Source: Hevea brasiliensis (taxonomy: Eukaryota; Streptophyta; Magnoliopsida; Malpighiales; Euphorbiaceae). Taken from it: 64,000 bases of DNA. The stretch lies in assembly GCF_030052815.1 (NCBI RefSeq), contig NW_026614695.1:2216252-2280251 (forward strand). Direction: 5' to 3'. Shown here in pieces: positions 46,756 to 58,960 of this stretch. The notes beneath the pieces are model-generated. The model had not been told where the DNA came from. It searched no databases and was given only the letters and a program-made list of their open reading frames with translations. Numbering within the stretch: the stretch's first letter is position 1; each line of letters begins with the position of its first letter. The position numbers and the translations under genes are program-made.

Positions 46756-48893
46756 TTGTTTATGAAAAAGAATTCTTTATTATTTTTAGCGTCAAAAAAA
46801 TTATATTTAGAAACATATCCGAAATGAAATACTTTCATTTTTAATTTTATTGCTAAAACTTTGTATCCAAATTTAGAAACATATTAAAAATAGAATAGAA
46901 ATGAATTACTAAATTGTAGAAATTGAAAAAAAAAAATTAAAAATAATTTTTTTTAATTAGAAATAAATTCGATTATGATTTTAATCCGTTTCTCAATTGT
47001 CGAGATTTAAATAAAACTTAAAATTGAAAAATTAATTACAAATTTTGTTTCTAATAAATTAGAAACATATTTAATTTAATTTCTAAATTGTAGAGATTTA
47101 AAAAAAATGTAAATATTTAGAAACTAATTTCAAATTTTGTTTTTAAATTAGCAAGGAGTTCTAAATTCTGTTTCTAAATCAGCAACGGATTCTAAATTCT
47201 GTTTCTAAATTAAAAATGATTTTAATTTCATTTCTAAATTGTAAAGCTTGAAAATTATAAAAGAAAATAGTCCACTTTTTTTTTTTAAATTTGAAAATAG
47301 ACTCTCCATTTCGTTTTTAAATTTGGAAATGGATCTTAAAACATATTTCTAAATTATAGGCCTTAAAATTTATGATAAAAAATATTCTATGGTCTTCTAA
47401 AATTTAGAAATATATATGAAAATCTATTTCTATTTTGTTTCAAATTTAAAAATATATTCAAAAAATCCATTTATAACTTGTAAAAAGAAAAATTCTGTCT
47501 TTTTTTTGGTTAGAAATAGATTTTGAAATCTACTTCTAATCCATTTTTAAATTTCATATCCAAAAACTTCTCCTTCCCTCTTTTACTTATTATTTCATTT
47601 TTTATTTTCTCATTTCACTATTTCTTCCATCTCCTTTCATTTCTTCCTTATTCCTTTCATTTTATTTTTTATATTATTTTTATTTTTTCCTTTCCATTAA
47701 TATTTTTTTTTTCCATTTCATTTTCTCTCATTTCATTCTTTCTTCCATTGTATTTCATTTTCTTTACCGTTTTCTTCCTCTTATCTTTCATTTCATTTTT
47801 TTCTTATTTTTCTAACTTTTCCATTTCCTTTCATTTTCTTTTTTTTTTTTTCATTTTTCTCTCATCTTTTTTTTTCATTCATAACTCCTCTTATCTTTTT
47901 AATTTTTATTAGTAATTCACTTTTTAGTAATTATTATTATAATACGGTTATGGTAATTTTTTTTATAAATTTATTTTTATTTTTAATTTTTCCACAATAT
48001 ATTTATATTGTTTTTAGTAATAATATATTTTTTATTAGTAATTTATTAATAATTTTTTTAGTAATTTATTTTTTAATAATTTTTATTATAACATATTAAT
48101 CATAATTTTTCATTTATATTTTTTATTAGAATTTTTGTTTTTAATATTTTTATATTTATTTTTCATATATTAGTAATAGTATTTATATTGTATTTTTTAG
48201 TAGTAATTTTTTATTTTATTCAAAATTTACTTTTTCATTTGACTTCAAAGTAAATAATTTAAAAATAAATTATTTTCTTTATTTTCACCTTTATTAATTA
48301 GAAATAGAAAAAAAAATCTTTTTCTAAACATATTTTTTTAATAACTTTTTCTTATTAGAAATAGATTAGAAACAAAATTTTGTTTCACTTTAGAAGCGGA
48401 ATAAAAATGAACAGGAATTCATTTCTAATTCAAAAAGTTGTAATCTCTTTTTTATGCAATAGAAATTCCATTTCTAATTTTAACTAGAAATGATAGAGTT
48501 CCATTTCTAATTTAGAAATAAATAGAAATTTTAATTTTTATAGTTATTAACAACAAGCTAATTTGGAATAGATTTTTTTTTTTCATTTCTGAATCAAATT
48601 AGAAATAAAAATCTTCAATCTATTTTTCTGAATTAGAAATGAAATATATTTTGTTTCTATTTTGTTTCTAATTATAAACAAATTAAAAATGGAAAAAAAA
48701 ATGGAAAATGGTTCTAATTAAAATTAGAAACTGATAATATTCCATTTCTAATTTGTTTCTCACTTAAAAATGGACAAAAATTTTCTATTTTATATTTATT
48801 AGCAACGAGCTAATTAGAAACGCATTTTTCCCATTTCTAAACTAAATTAGAAATGGAACATTTTTAATTCAAAATTTCTTTTTTCATATAGTG
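46756..48893 (-). mobile_element. Non-autonomous CACTA-like element
   Basis: The right end, read on the minus strand, begins CACTATATGAAAAAAGAAAT, the CACTA terminal motif of En/Spm-type elements. The whole interval is filled with short subterminal-type repeats such as TTTCTAATTTAGAAATGG in both orientations, denser toward the ends. The left end is degenerate: GTTTATGAAAAAG at about 46758-46770 resembles the terminus without a clean CACTA. The middle (47560-47900) is a T/C-rich tract whose 129-aa frame is low-complexity (Phe/Ser/Ile). There is no transposase, so it would depend on a partner. Confidence 0.6.
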
Positions 48894-48929
48894 AAATTTC
48901 ATAAAACTGGATTTTTCTTGGTTCAAACT

Positions 48930-49094
48930 CTAAACTTGTAATAGATCCAAAAACTCCTTTCCCATAAGAATTTGCCTAGTAGCCATTTCCCTTTCTAGGA
49001 ATCGGTCATAGGGACTCAAGGTAGTATAATTAGCCTCCAAGGCTTCGTGCATGTTCTTGCGGTCCATTTCAAAGCTTGTTGCAAAGGCTTGTAC
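48930..49094 (-). CDS. Orphan last exon of an unidentified gene (partial)
   Basis: On the minus strand TAATCAG ends at 49095, followed by 54 sense codons and TAG at 48930-48932. The protein segment starts VQAFATSFEMDRKNMHEALE and ends in MGKEFLDLLQV. It is balanced in composition, unlike the A/T frames around it, and predicted helical and charged. Phase is 0 at the acceptor. The left neighbour is the CACTA-like element, which ends 37 bp away. Upstream, from 49172, there is only nested retrotransposon sequence, so earlier exons are missing or displaced beyond the window. I do not recognise the family. It may be a gene remnant, or a fragment carried by a mobile element. Confidence 0.45.
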   Translation of the reverse strand, partial: VQAFATSFEMDRKNMHEALEANYTTLSPYDRFLEREMATRQILMGKEFLDLLQV

Positions 49095-49171
49095 CTGATT
49101 ACACTTGCATTGATTCTAAGCTTACATTTAGGCTAAGTGTCAATAATATGGATCAAATATAATATACATAT

Positions 49172-49974
49172 ATATAAACAACCTAGCTAAGGGACCGTTA
49201 CAAGAACAAATCAGTTTAAGGTTGTTGAAATCCGTAGCAAGCCTAAAACTTATTAAAACATTTCTTTACTCCATTTAGAACAATAACTCATAGCAACTCA
49301 AACAATTATATTTTAGCTTTCCATACATAAAACATTTATCCTTTCATTTAAATATAGGTTTAAAATTTGAACCTTTTTGTAACGTTTAAGAATACTAAAG
49401 TATAGTCGATTCATTCATACATATTTCACAAAGGAGTGCTTAGAGTTAAATAAACTATAAGACTATTACAAAAACCTACAGTATTACACATTCATAATTC
49501 ATAACAACCTACAGCCAAACACAGTAAACAAAACTGTTACATTAAATGTCCAAACATAAGTTCTCAACGCATACATCAATTAGTACTAAACTACTGCATG
49601 GCTATCCTCTCAGTTGGTACTTCTATTACTGCTTTTTTGCACATGGGGTTAAGAGGTAAGCTAGCTCAAAGAGTAAACTAACAGTTCATCTTTATTAATT
49701 TCATTCATTTCATACATATGGAATGCATAAGGTGTATGATTTTACACATTATAAACAATTCACATAAGATAGATATGTCACCAGTGATTTCCCAAAACCA
49801 ATTGCCTGACTCATGAAGATGCTCCTCAAGACTTCCTATTATTACATAACATAAACCAATATGTTTGGCTCATAAAGATGCTTCTCAGGACTTCCTCTAT
49901 CACAAATAGTGAGCCAGGGGCTTGTTAGGCCTCGCCTATTCTTACCATATCATATCATGGATGATCATGTCATA
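49172..49974. repeat. LTR fragment, same family as 30092
   Basis: It begins ATAAACAACCTAGCTAAGGG and follows 30095-30780 through shared blocks: CAGTTTAAGG, AAGCCTAAAA, CATTTCATACATATG, GGCTCATAAAGA. It is cut at 49975 by the next LTR. The start is degenerate (TATAAACAACC for TGTAACAACC). Confidence 0.65.
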
Positions 49975-50147
49975 TGTAACACCCCTAATTGCATAGCCTG
50001 ATATATTTCACTGTTCCGGTGACCGGTGTCGATCCGGACAATTAAGGGGATTAGAACCACACTTTAAGACAACTAGATAAGCCTTAAACCCAAATAATTA
50101 GTAATTGTCAATTAGTTAAGTATAAATAAGAAAAACAGAACATAAGA

Positions 50148-50200
50148 GGTTAAACGAGCCGAGAGTCACAGCGATGGGTGACCATCTCGGGAAGGACTGC
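50148..50200 (+). repeat. 5S rRNA-like segment in gypsy LTR
   Basis: It reads GGTTAAACGAGCCGAGAGT, then GCGATGGGTGACC and CTCGGGAAGG. This follows the A-box and C-box half of plant 5S rRNA with small gaps. It lies 173 bp from the LTR start, in sense orientation. Confidence 0.6.
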
Positions 50201-52365
50201 GAAGTCATTTTAAACTCAAATTTCGAACCGTAAAAAGTGATGCTGCGGTCCTTAGGACCCTTATAAACACAGTGGAAAAGAGAAAATCACGAAAAAGAAC
50301 TGTTAAGCCAGTCAAATAATTAGGTTAGGGAGCCGAAAGAAATATGGAATTAATTGCAAACCGGGATGAACCGGCGAGGGGCAATTTGGTCAATTGACCC
50401 CGAGAGCTGACTCCTGACCTAACTGTCAAATAAAATCGGAGAAAAGAAAACTTCAGGAGTAAGAATTAAATTAAAAAACTATTGAAGAATTAAAGAAAAA
50501 GAAAAAGAATAAAAATGAAACTTATTACATCATGATGATGACATCATATAAGATTTCAAAATTAATTTTAATTTTTCAACCTTTTTGACCAAGTCAAATA
50601 GCTAAATAATTACAAAAAAAAAAAAAACAAAAAACAAAAGGAAAAGAAAATAGGATTATGACATCACCCAAATGACATCATGCATGACATTAAAAATAAA
50701 TTCTATTTAATTTAATCTTTGACCAAGTCAATTATGTGGCATAAAAACAAAAATTTTAAAAGATTTTTTTTACTTCTTCTTTTTCTTATTCCCGTAGCTC
50801 TCTCCTCTCCCTCTCTTCTTATTTTGTTCCACCATTAAAGCTTAGATTTAAGCTTCTTAAACTTTAGATTTCACCCCCTAATCCTTGAGAATAATTATAG
50901 AAACCATTAAATTGACCCTCAAGAAGAAGATTTGGAGCAAGAAATTAAAAGAATTTGAAGATTTGAGGAAGATTGGTCATCAAAGAATTGAAGAAAATTG
51001 AGAAGAAGTGAAAGTTCAAAGACAACTAGCAAGGTTAGTAATGCAAACTTCAAGTTTTTAGTTTAATTAGTGTATGTATAGCATCAAGAACATAGAAATA
51101 AACTTAAAATGAAAAGAAAAATTGGTTGAGGGACTAAAATGATTTTTGGCCAGCTTGGTTATGAGGATGATTTGCACGAATTGAATGGTTTGAAAGGGGT
51201 ATATAAACCTTAGTTAATTGAATGACTATGGTTAAAGGCATGGAATCAAGTAAATGCAAAAATTAGTGTGAATTAGTGTTTGGACATTAGGGTTTAGGGA
51301 CAAAAAATGTGAGGAAGTGCTAAATGATGTCTTTGACATAATTTAAGGAAAGAAATGGCCATTTGTGACCTAATTAAGTATGTTAGAAGTGTTTGAATCA
51401 AAGCTAAATTCGGATTGGGTATGCACCATGACCAAAAGTCAACTTTGAAGGACCAAAAATAGAATTTTACAAGTCCAATTGGTATGAGACCAATTGGGAA
51501 TGAAAATAGAAACTAAATGACACAATTTTCATTTAGGAAGCATGCCCAAAAAGTAACTAAAACCTAGTGAACAAATTGACCAAAGTTGAGAAATCACAGT
51601 CTGCCTCTGCACAAACTGACCTTTGGTCATAACTCGAGCTAGGCAGGTCAAAATGACCTGAAATTTTACCAGTGGTTAGATGAGATATAGATCTAAAACT
51701 TTCATGAAGAACACAAACCAAAATTATGCCATTAACCCACTCAAATTACTGAGCAAATTTGGTGACCTGAACTTGCAGAACTGCAGATTTGCCATATGAA
51801 CAGTAAAGTTTCAATGGCTATAACTCTCTCTAGAAAACTCTGATTTAGGTGATTCTTGAACCGATGGAAACCTAAGACATAGTAGAACATTTCATATCAA
51901 GAAAATTAGACCAAATTATGGACTTAACTTGATCAAATTGTTGAACGAAGTTGGATCAATAAATCTGCAGAACCATATTCTGCAGCATGAATAGTAACTG
52001 TATTTTGGCTATAACTTGAGCTAAAAAACTCCAATTGGGGTGATTCCAAAAGGAGAATAAACTTAAGACAATATGGAACATTTTCTATGAAGAAAGTTTT
52101 TCCAAATTCCAACAGTAAACTGACTAATGAAACATACAACTAGGGACACCAAAATTAAAAATTTGGCAATTTTGCCTAAAAGACCTAAGTTTTGAGAAAA
52201 GGACCAAAACCAACAAGTTTGGTGACCAAAATGTGGTATGTGGGTGAAGTTGGAGTTCCCATACCTATTAAGCCTTAGAAAGTCAACAATTTGACTTGAA
52301 TAGTGTAGTGAATAGTAACCCGAAACACAAAATTTCGAGAACGTCGAGTTTAGCACGTTAGAGTT

Positions 52366-52370
52366 AGGTA
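52366..52370. repeat. Target site duplication AGGTA (left)
   Basis: AGGTA at 52366-52370 is repeated at 63903-63907, exactly outside the LTR ends of the chromovirus. Confidence 0.92.
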
Positions 52371-55300
52371 TGTAACACCCCTCACCCGTCTACAGTATAG
52401 CCGAGCAAGGCGTGCAACACGGCGTGCCGGAACACCTAGTCTGTGATTATTTCATTTCTTGAACTCAATTTGATTTTAAGAAGTCTTTTATGTAATATTC
52501 ATATCATGCTGATACTATTGTCATACTTTGATAAAATCAGTGTTTTAAGATTGGTAATAAAAATTTGGCAAGGTGCCGTCTATATTTAGGACAAACTGTC
52601 CTTCCAAACCTGTTGAAAACAGTTTAATATGATGATATCAAAATCTCAAATATTTCAGAGTCTCTATTTCTCAGTAAAGTCAATAGACTTTTACAGTCAT
52701 TAAACAGTTCCATAATACAGTCCATAATAATTTAAATATATATAGAAAATCTCCATGTCATTTAATATGTACAAAATATTACAAACTTTAGAGCTTTCAT
52801 AACATTACAAAATACAGGGCTGAATTTCAAATATACAACAAAAGTATAAAATACAAGATATCCTAAGTCCTACCATGTATGCAATGCAGTGCAGATGACT
52901 CTGGACTCCTGTGCAAATCTGATGTCTCACCGGTCAGAGGTCTGGCTCCCCAGCTGTGTCTCCAATACCTACGCGTTACAAAAGCAACACGCTAAGCAAT
53001 TTTGCTTAGTGGTGCCAAATATAAAGAAATATACACTAAAATAAAGTAAATAAAGTGTTTAATAAAGTGTTTACGAATTTTTGGTGGTGCTGTATGTCAG
53101 TAAACTGGATTTATGTATTTGAATTTTTTTATAGTACTTGAATTATCGCTCGTAGCCTATATACGACTGATCGATGAACGGATATACTGGCACTGGGTAC
53201 CTAGTACCTCGGGCCGTCACACCATCGGTCACAAAGTGTCTCCCGGTGTACAAACAATGTGGCTAAGAAGCCATATAGTCAATCTGGCGATAAGCCAAGA
53301 ATAAATACACAATATGTATAGCCGTAGGCTATTAAAGTCACAGTGCGGCATAATAAGCCGTAAAAACATAGTATGGCATGAAGCCATTTACAGAACAGCT
53401 ATCAGAATCCTATTGGCATGCTAACCTATCCATACTAGTCAACTAGGCAAACTAGGGCACATTATTAATTAATTATTTAATTCTTCAATTTTTGGAGTTT
53501 ACTAACTATTATATAATTCACAAGTCAATGCATATGTTGACCTTTTTAGGTAATATGGATAAGTTGTTTCTAGCATTAATATGTCACAATTTATATCTCA
53601 ATATGCTGCCAATATAGTGCAATTTACCATTTTTACAAGTTGGCATTCATTGCCACAATGCTTCAAGCATCACTGTATGCAAAATGTTAAATTCTCAATT
53701 TTTGTGTGCTAGATTGGTCTAGCTTAAAGTCCTATTTCCCTTGGTTTTTAGCTTCTGGTCAAAGAAGCAAAATTGTAGCTCTATGTCTTATTGCACGCGG
53801 GGCAAAATTTCAAGTCATTCCGAGTTGTGTAGACCAAGATATGGTCAATTTGCTAAAGCTGGACAGATTGCACTTTTAGTGCACAATTTGGTCAATTTTT
53901 AGATCACTTTTGGTTCGGCAGTTTTTGTGCCCGAACTTGTGCAAGCCATTTGACTTGGTTCTGGTAATTTCTGGGCTTTTGTGTCTTCATAAGACTTGTA
54001 GATATAGGTCTTAACTATTCATGGTCAAAATTTCAGGTCAATTGGACCTGGTTTGAATGAGTTATGGCCTAAACACTAACTGCTGCCCAAATGGTCAGTT
54101 TTCAGGCCTTAAATGCACTAATCCGGATTTGGTCACTTTTTAATGTCAGTTTCTAGGCAGAATTTTGGCAACCTTTCTACATGAAAGTTGGTCTATTTGG
54201 TGTCTAGTTTCACCCCCAATTGGCCTCATACCAATTGGGTTCACAGTTTGGTACTTATGGCCTAATTTAGGTGCTGCCTTCAATACACAACCTGCACAAA
54301 GCTCATACACTCCCAATTTAATGTTCCTTCTCCTCCTCATTACTACAATATTCAATCAACAACACTTCTATACATATATTGTACACAATTTCAGCAACAA
54401 TTCTGGGTAGAATGTTCAAGTGCTCAATGCACACAATCTATCATTAAGTTCAACATTTACTTCCATCAAAATTCAACATACTTCAATGTTAATATTACAC
54501 ATATACTTCAACATATTCATACTTCAATATCACTTACACTTGCTGCCCACAATTTAACATTAATATATATCATTAATAACCACATGTTCACACACAAATT
54601 CATGCTATTAGGGGCTGCCAAACATGGCAGTTTGCTCAAGGCATCAAGGTTCCATTTCACACCTTTAATCTAAACACTACATGCACATACTTATGCACAA
54701 ACTTACTACAACTTTCATTTGAATTAATCAACCTTCATTTTCATTCATTAGAAGTAAAAATAACTCAAGCTCAACAAGGGTTCATGGCTGCCGAAAATGG
54801 ACAAGTCCATTTCTCACTGTTTCTTTCATTTCTCTTCACCAAAACACTCACCTCAACCTAAACACAAGCTTTACTAAAGCAAGGGAGAGGTTTTGGACAC
54901 TTACAACTTTTGATGCTTATAAAAACTTTACCAAATCTGGTTTTTCTTGTTGCCAATATCTTCCCCTAGGTGAATAGGCAAGCTTTAATGAAGGAAGCAA
55001 GTGAAAATGAGGGCTTGATGATGGAGAGAGAAAGCTTCATGCATGGCAGCCATGGAGGACTTTGAGAGGATCAATTCGGCAAGCTTCTCTCAAGGTTGAA
55101 GATGACCCAATTCTGCCCACTAAGGTTTATTTTATGTAGCTTATAATATACTTAATGGAGTACTAATGATTTGTTTAATGTTTAATTATATTAAGTTTCC
55201 CTTATTTACACATTTACCTCCTTTCTTTCACAATTTACATAATGTATCATAATTTAATTTTTCATGTCATTTCTAAAGTGTAATATCATTTATTTTTAAT

Positions 55301-55770
55301 GGACATTGAGGTCAAAAGCCAACTCTAGGTGTCAATTGACCAAAATGCCCCACTTCGGGTTATATTCCCGATTTTTCGGTAACACCGATTTTTGTCTGTT
55401 TCTTGATTTTTCGTTTTTCTTTGTACTAATTTATTAATTTTTCTTTGATATTTCTAGTGCCAATTACATTTCAATAAACCTTTATTTATGTCTTAAAATT
55501 AGATTCAGAGGGTTCCCCGCGGTCCTGAGGTCGGCAACGGCCTTCCCAGTGCAGTCACCCATCGCTGTGGTGCCAGCTCGTTTAACTTAGCTTCATTTTC
55601 TCTCTTTCATTTTTGTTTGATTTTTCTTGTATTTTCTTTTTATTTATTTCATCATTATATGTCTGTTCACTATCACCGAAGTGTAGTTCCAGACATACTG
55701 ACTTGCTTGGACTGTTATTTGACCACAGGAGCAACAGAACGTACAGAACACGTGCAATGAGGATGTTACA
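52371..55770 (-). repeat. 3' LTR of chromovirus
   Basis: 3400 bp, from TGTAACACCCCTC to ...GGATGTTACA in plus reading. Segments at 52880-52990, 53130-53170, 53385-53410 and 55515-55580 differ much more from the 5' LTR than the rest. Frames at 53113, 54146 and 54165 are shadows. No gene lies inside apart from the read-through of pol at the right end. Confidence 0.92.
55540..55588 (-). repeat. 5S rRNA-like segment in chromovirus 3' LTR
   Basis: Minus strand: AAGTTAAACGAGCTGG, a short gap, GCGATGGGTGAC, then ACTGGGAAGGCC. It matches the A-box and C-box half of plant 5S rRNA. It starts 182 bp from the LTR start, sense orientation. The equivalent in the 5' LTR (about 63676-63724) is strongly altered. 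Confidence 0.65.
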
Positions 55771-55783
55771 ACTCTTCCCCTCT
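55771..55783 (-). other. Polypurine tract of chromovirus
   Basis: Minus strand AGAGGGGAAGAGT, directly before the 3' LTR start TGTAACATCC. Standard plus-strand primer. Confidence 0.88.
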
Positions 55784-56539
55784 AAATAAAAATTTCGTCC
55801 TCGAAATTTACCTGATGTGAAGAGCTGAGGGAGCTGTTGCCTCATTGTCTCCTCGCTCTCCCATGTTGCCTCTTCTGTGTTGTGGTGTCTCCATAGGATT
55901 TTCACTAGTGGAATTGTCTTTTTTCTAAGCTCTTTTACCTCTCGTGCCAAGATTTTAATTGGTTCTTCTTCATATGTCAGGTCAGGTTGTACCACAATTT
56001 CTTTTGCTGAGATGACATGTGAAGGATTTGATCTGTATCTTCTGAGCATCGAGACATGAAACACATTATGTATCTTGTCCAGCTCAGTTGGTAAGGTTAA
56101 CCTGTAGGCTACTGGTCCCACATGTTCTATCACTTCATATGGGCCAATAAACCTAGGGCTTAATTTTCCCTTTTTCCCGAATCTCAACACTTTCTTCCAT
56201 GGTGATACTTTGAGAAATACCTTCTCGCCAACTTCATACTCAATGTCTTTTCTCCTCAAGTCGATAAGATTTCTCATGGCCCGAGGCAACTTTCAAATTG
56301 GCCTTTATCAGTTTCACCTTTTCCTCTCTGCTTTATCGTGTCCGCCCCACTAGCTTATCTTCACCCAACTCAGTCCAACATACAGGTGTTCTGCATTTTC
56401 TCCCATACAGTGCTTCATAGGGTGCCATTTGTATGCTAGCTTGATAGCTATTATTATATGCAAATTCTACCAGTGGAAGGTATCTATCCCAACTTCCTTC
56501 AAACTCAATAACACAACTTCTCAGCATATCCTCGAGGAC

Positions 56540-56628
56540 CTATCACATATATTCGGTTATTACTATCATTATTATCATTATCAGTTCAGTTTATTGTTTA
56601 CAATAACTCAATGAGTTTCAAAATTTAC
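56540..56628 (-). other. GT-AG intron-like insertion in integrase
   Basis: The minus-strand integrase frame is open up to ATCCAG (ending 56629). It is then interrupted by 89 A/T-rich bases beginning GTAAATTTTG and ending TGTGATAG, and resumes at GTCCTCGAG (56539). Removing exactly these 89 bases keeps the family frame without loss of a residue at the junction. Length, A/T content and ends fit a small plant spliceosomal intron. Confidence 0.65.
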
Positions 56629-58960
56629 CTGGATTATTCTTTCTGATTGTCCATCCATCTGAGGATGAAAAGCCGTACTAAAATGGAGTTGTGTGCCCAA
56701 GGATTCTTGTAATTTCTTCCAAAATCTAGATGTAAACCTTGGGTCTCTATCAGATATAATGGAAAGTGGAATTCCATGTAGTCTAACTATTTCACTGATG
56801 TACAATTCTGCTAGCTTTTCCAGTGAGTAGTCGGCTCGATCGCGTAAAATGTGCCGATTTGGTCAACCTATCCACAATCACCCATACCGCATCATGCTTC
56901 TTCCGAGTGAGAGGTAGACCACGACAAAGTCCATAGTGACCTGTCCCACTTCCATTCTGTATGTTTATGGGTCAGAATAAACCTGATAGAACTTGATGTT
57001 CTGCTTTGACTTGCTGACATGTCAAGCATCTAGTTACATAGTCAACTATGTCCTTCTTCATACCTGACCACCAGTATCGGAGTTTCAGGTCATGGTACAT
57101 TTTTGTGCTTCCTGGGTGCATAGCATACACATTGTTATGTGCTTCTTTCAGAATACTGGTTTTCAACTCTTTATCATCTGGTACACATACTCTATCTTTA
57201 TAGTACAGGCACCCTTTTTTTTTCACTTCATATTCAGCCTTCCCTCTGATTTTGCCTAAAATGACCATTAATTTCCCATCTGTCTTCTCGCCCATCCTGT
57301 ATCTGTAATGATTCGCTTCACTTGCAACTCAACCAAAATAACTCCATCATGAGTTAAGGATAGTTGGGCATTTAGAGATCTTAATGCTACAATAGATTTT
57401 CTGCTTAAAGCATCAGCGACTACATTTGCCTTCCCAGGGTGGTAGTCAATCACACAATCATAATCTTTCAGGAATTCAATCCATCGCCTTTGTCTCAAAT
57501 TAAGCTCCTTCTGGGTTGGCAGATACTTCAGACTCTTATGGTCTGTGTATATGTAGCATTTTTCTCCATACAAGTAATGCCTCCATATCTTCAATGCGAA
57601 GATAATTGCTGCTAACTCTAAATCATGAGTAGGGTAATTCTTTTCATGTGGCCTTAATCGCTCGGAAGCATATGCGACCACTTTCCTTCTTGCATGAGTA
57701 CACACCCTAACCCATTGTATGAGGCATCACTATAGACTACAAAGTCTTTTCCAGACATTGGCTGTGTTAACACTGGTGCTTCTGTCAACATAGCCTTCAG
57801 CCTCTCAAAACTGGCTTGACACTTGTCATTCCAGTCAAATTTTATATTCTTGTGTAGTAATTTGGTTATTGGAGCAGCTATAAGGGAAAATCCCTTTACA
57901 AATCTTCTATAATATCCAGCTAACCCCAAGAAACTTCTAATCTCAGTTGTATTTCTGGGAGGCTTCCATTCCATCACTGCTTCAATCTTCTTGGGATCCA
58001 CTCTAATCCCTTCAGCTGATACTACATGTCCAAGGAATGCAATCTCATTCAACCAGAACTCACACTTGGACAATTTAGCATACAATTTCTTCTCTTTTAG
58101 AGTCTGCAGAACAATTCTCAAATGCTCATCATGTTCTGCTTTATCCTTGGAATACACCAGGATGTCATCAATGAAGACCACTACGAACCGATCTAAGTAT
58201 GGATGGAAGATACAGTTCATAATGTCCATGAATACTGCTGGAGCATTTGTTAACACAAATGGCTTCTCCTGGATTTCATAATGCCCATACAGGGTTCTAA
58301 ATGCAGTTTTAGGCACATCTGCATCCTTAACCCTTAGCTGATGATACCCTGACCTGAGATCAATCTTAGAAAACACACCGGCTCCCTTCAACTGATCAAA
58401 CAGATCGTCAATTCTAGGCAATGGATACTTGTTCTTCATCATACTCTGCTTTAGCTGGTAGTCAACACATAATCTCGGTGTCCCATCTTTCTTCTTTACA
58501 AATAGTACCGAGCTCCCTAAGGTGACACATCGCGTATGAACCCTTGTCTAGTAATTCTTGCAATGGATTTTTAACTCTTTCAATTCAAGAAAGTGCCATC
58601 CTATACTGAGCAATTGAAATTGAGCTGCACTGCATAATCTCAATAGCAAATTCAACTTCCTTCGTGGCAAACTAGGCAATTCCTCGAAATACCTCGAGAA
58701 ATCCCTCATGTGGGTATATCGGACAAGTCAAGTTTACTCCCGCCTAGTGTCAACCATGTGTGCCGGATAGGCTTCACACCCTTTTCTCGACCATCTCCTT
58801 GCAATCAGAGATGACATTGGACAAGAAATCATCCTTTCACCCACAACTATCATTTCTTCGTTCTCGTGGTTTTGAGAGAGATTCTCTTCAATTTACAATC
58901 TACTATTGCACGATGATGGGATAACCAGTCCATTTCCAAAATCAAATCAAACTCATGGAA

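Larger units (their letters stand above)
49975..52370 (+). repeat. Gypsy-type LTR, plus orientation, left part
   Basis: It starts TGTAACACCCCTAATTGCAT. Between 50148 and 50200 it has a 5S-like block in the same place and orientation as the chromovirus LTR, which sets its orientation as plus. It is interrupted at 52371 by the chromovirus and resumes at 63908. 50450-50770 is A-rich and TGACATCA-rich. No coding frame. Its internal region must lie to the right of the window. Confidence 0.65.
55582..58960 (-). pseudogene. Chromovirus pol: protease end, RT, RNase H, integrase, chromodomain
   Basis: Minus strand, in order. Protease C-terminal part is near 58870-58960 (LILEMDWLSHHRAIVDCKL). RT (about 57745-58600) has [12 protein letters not shown] and the FIDD motif in [13 protein letters not shown]. 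The usual F-x-VMPFGLTNAP stretch is altered ([13 protein letters not shown]). RNase H (57360-57705) has [14 protein letters not shown] and YIYTDHKSL. Integrase has a His2Cys2 zinc motif (56985-57140, RCLTCQQ). Its catalytic core (56333-56805) keeps [10 protein letters not shown] and [10 protein letters not shown]. The GPY/F-type segment is at 56090-56160. A chromodomain-like end is at 55818-55968 (VKELRKKTIPLVKILWRHHN, TWESEE). Frameshifts lie near 57690, 57280 and 56330, and an intron-like insertion at 56540-56628. The last frame runs through the polypurine tract into the LTR. The chromodomain type may guide integration to heterochromatin, as known for the group. Confidence 0.88.

Noticed and set aside
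47523..47912. 129-aa Phe/Ser/Ile-rich frame resembling a membrane protein
   Set aside because: It comes from a T/C-rich low-complexity tract inside the CACTA-like element. The hydrophobicity follows from base composition.
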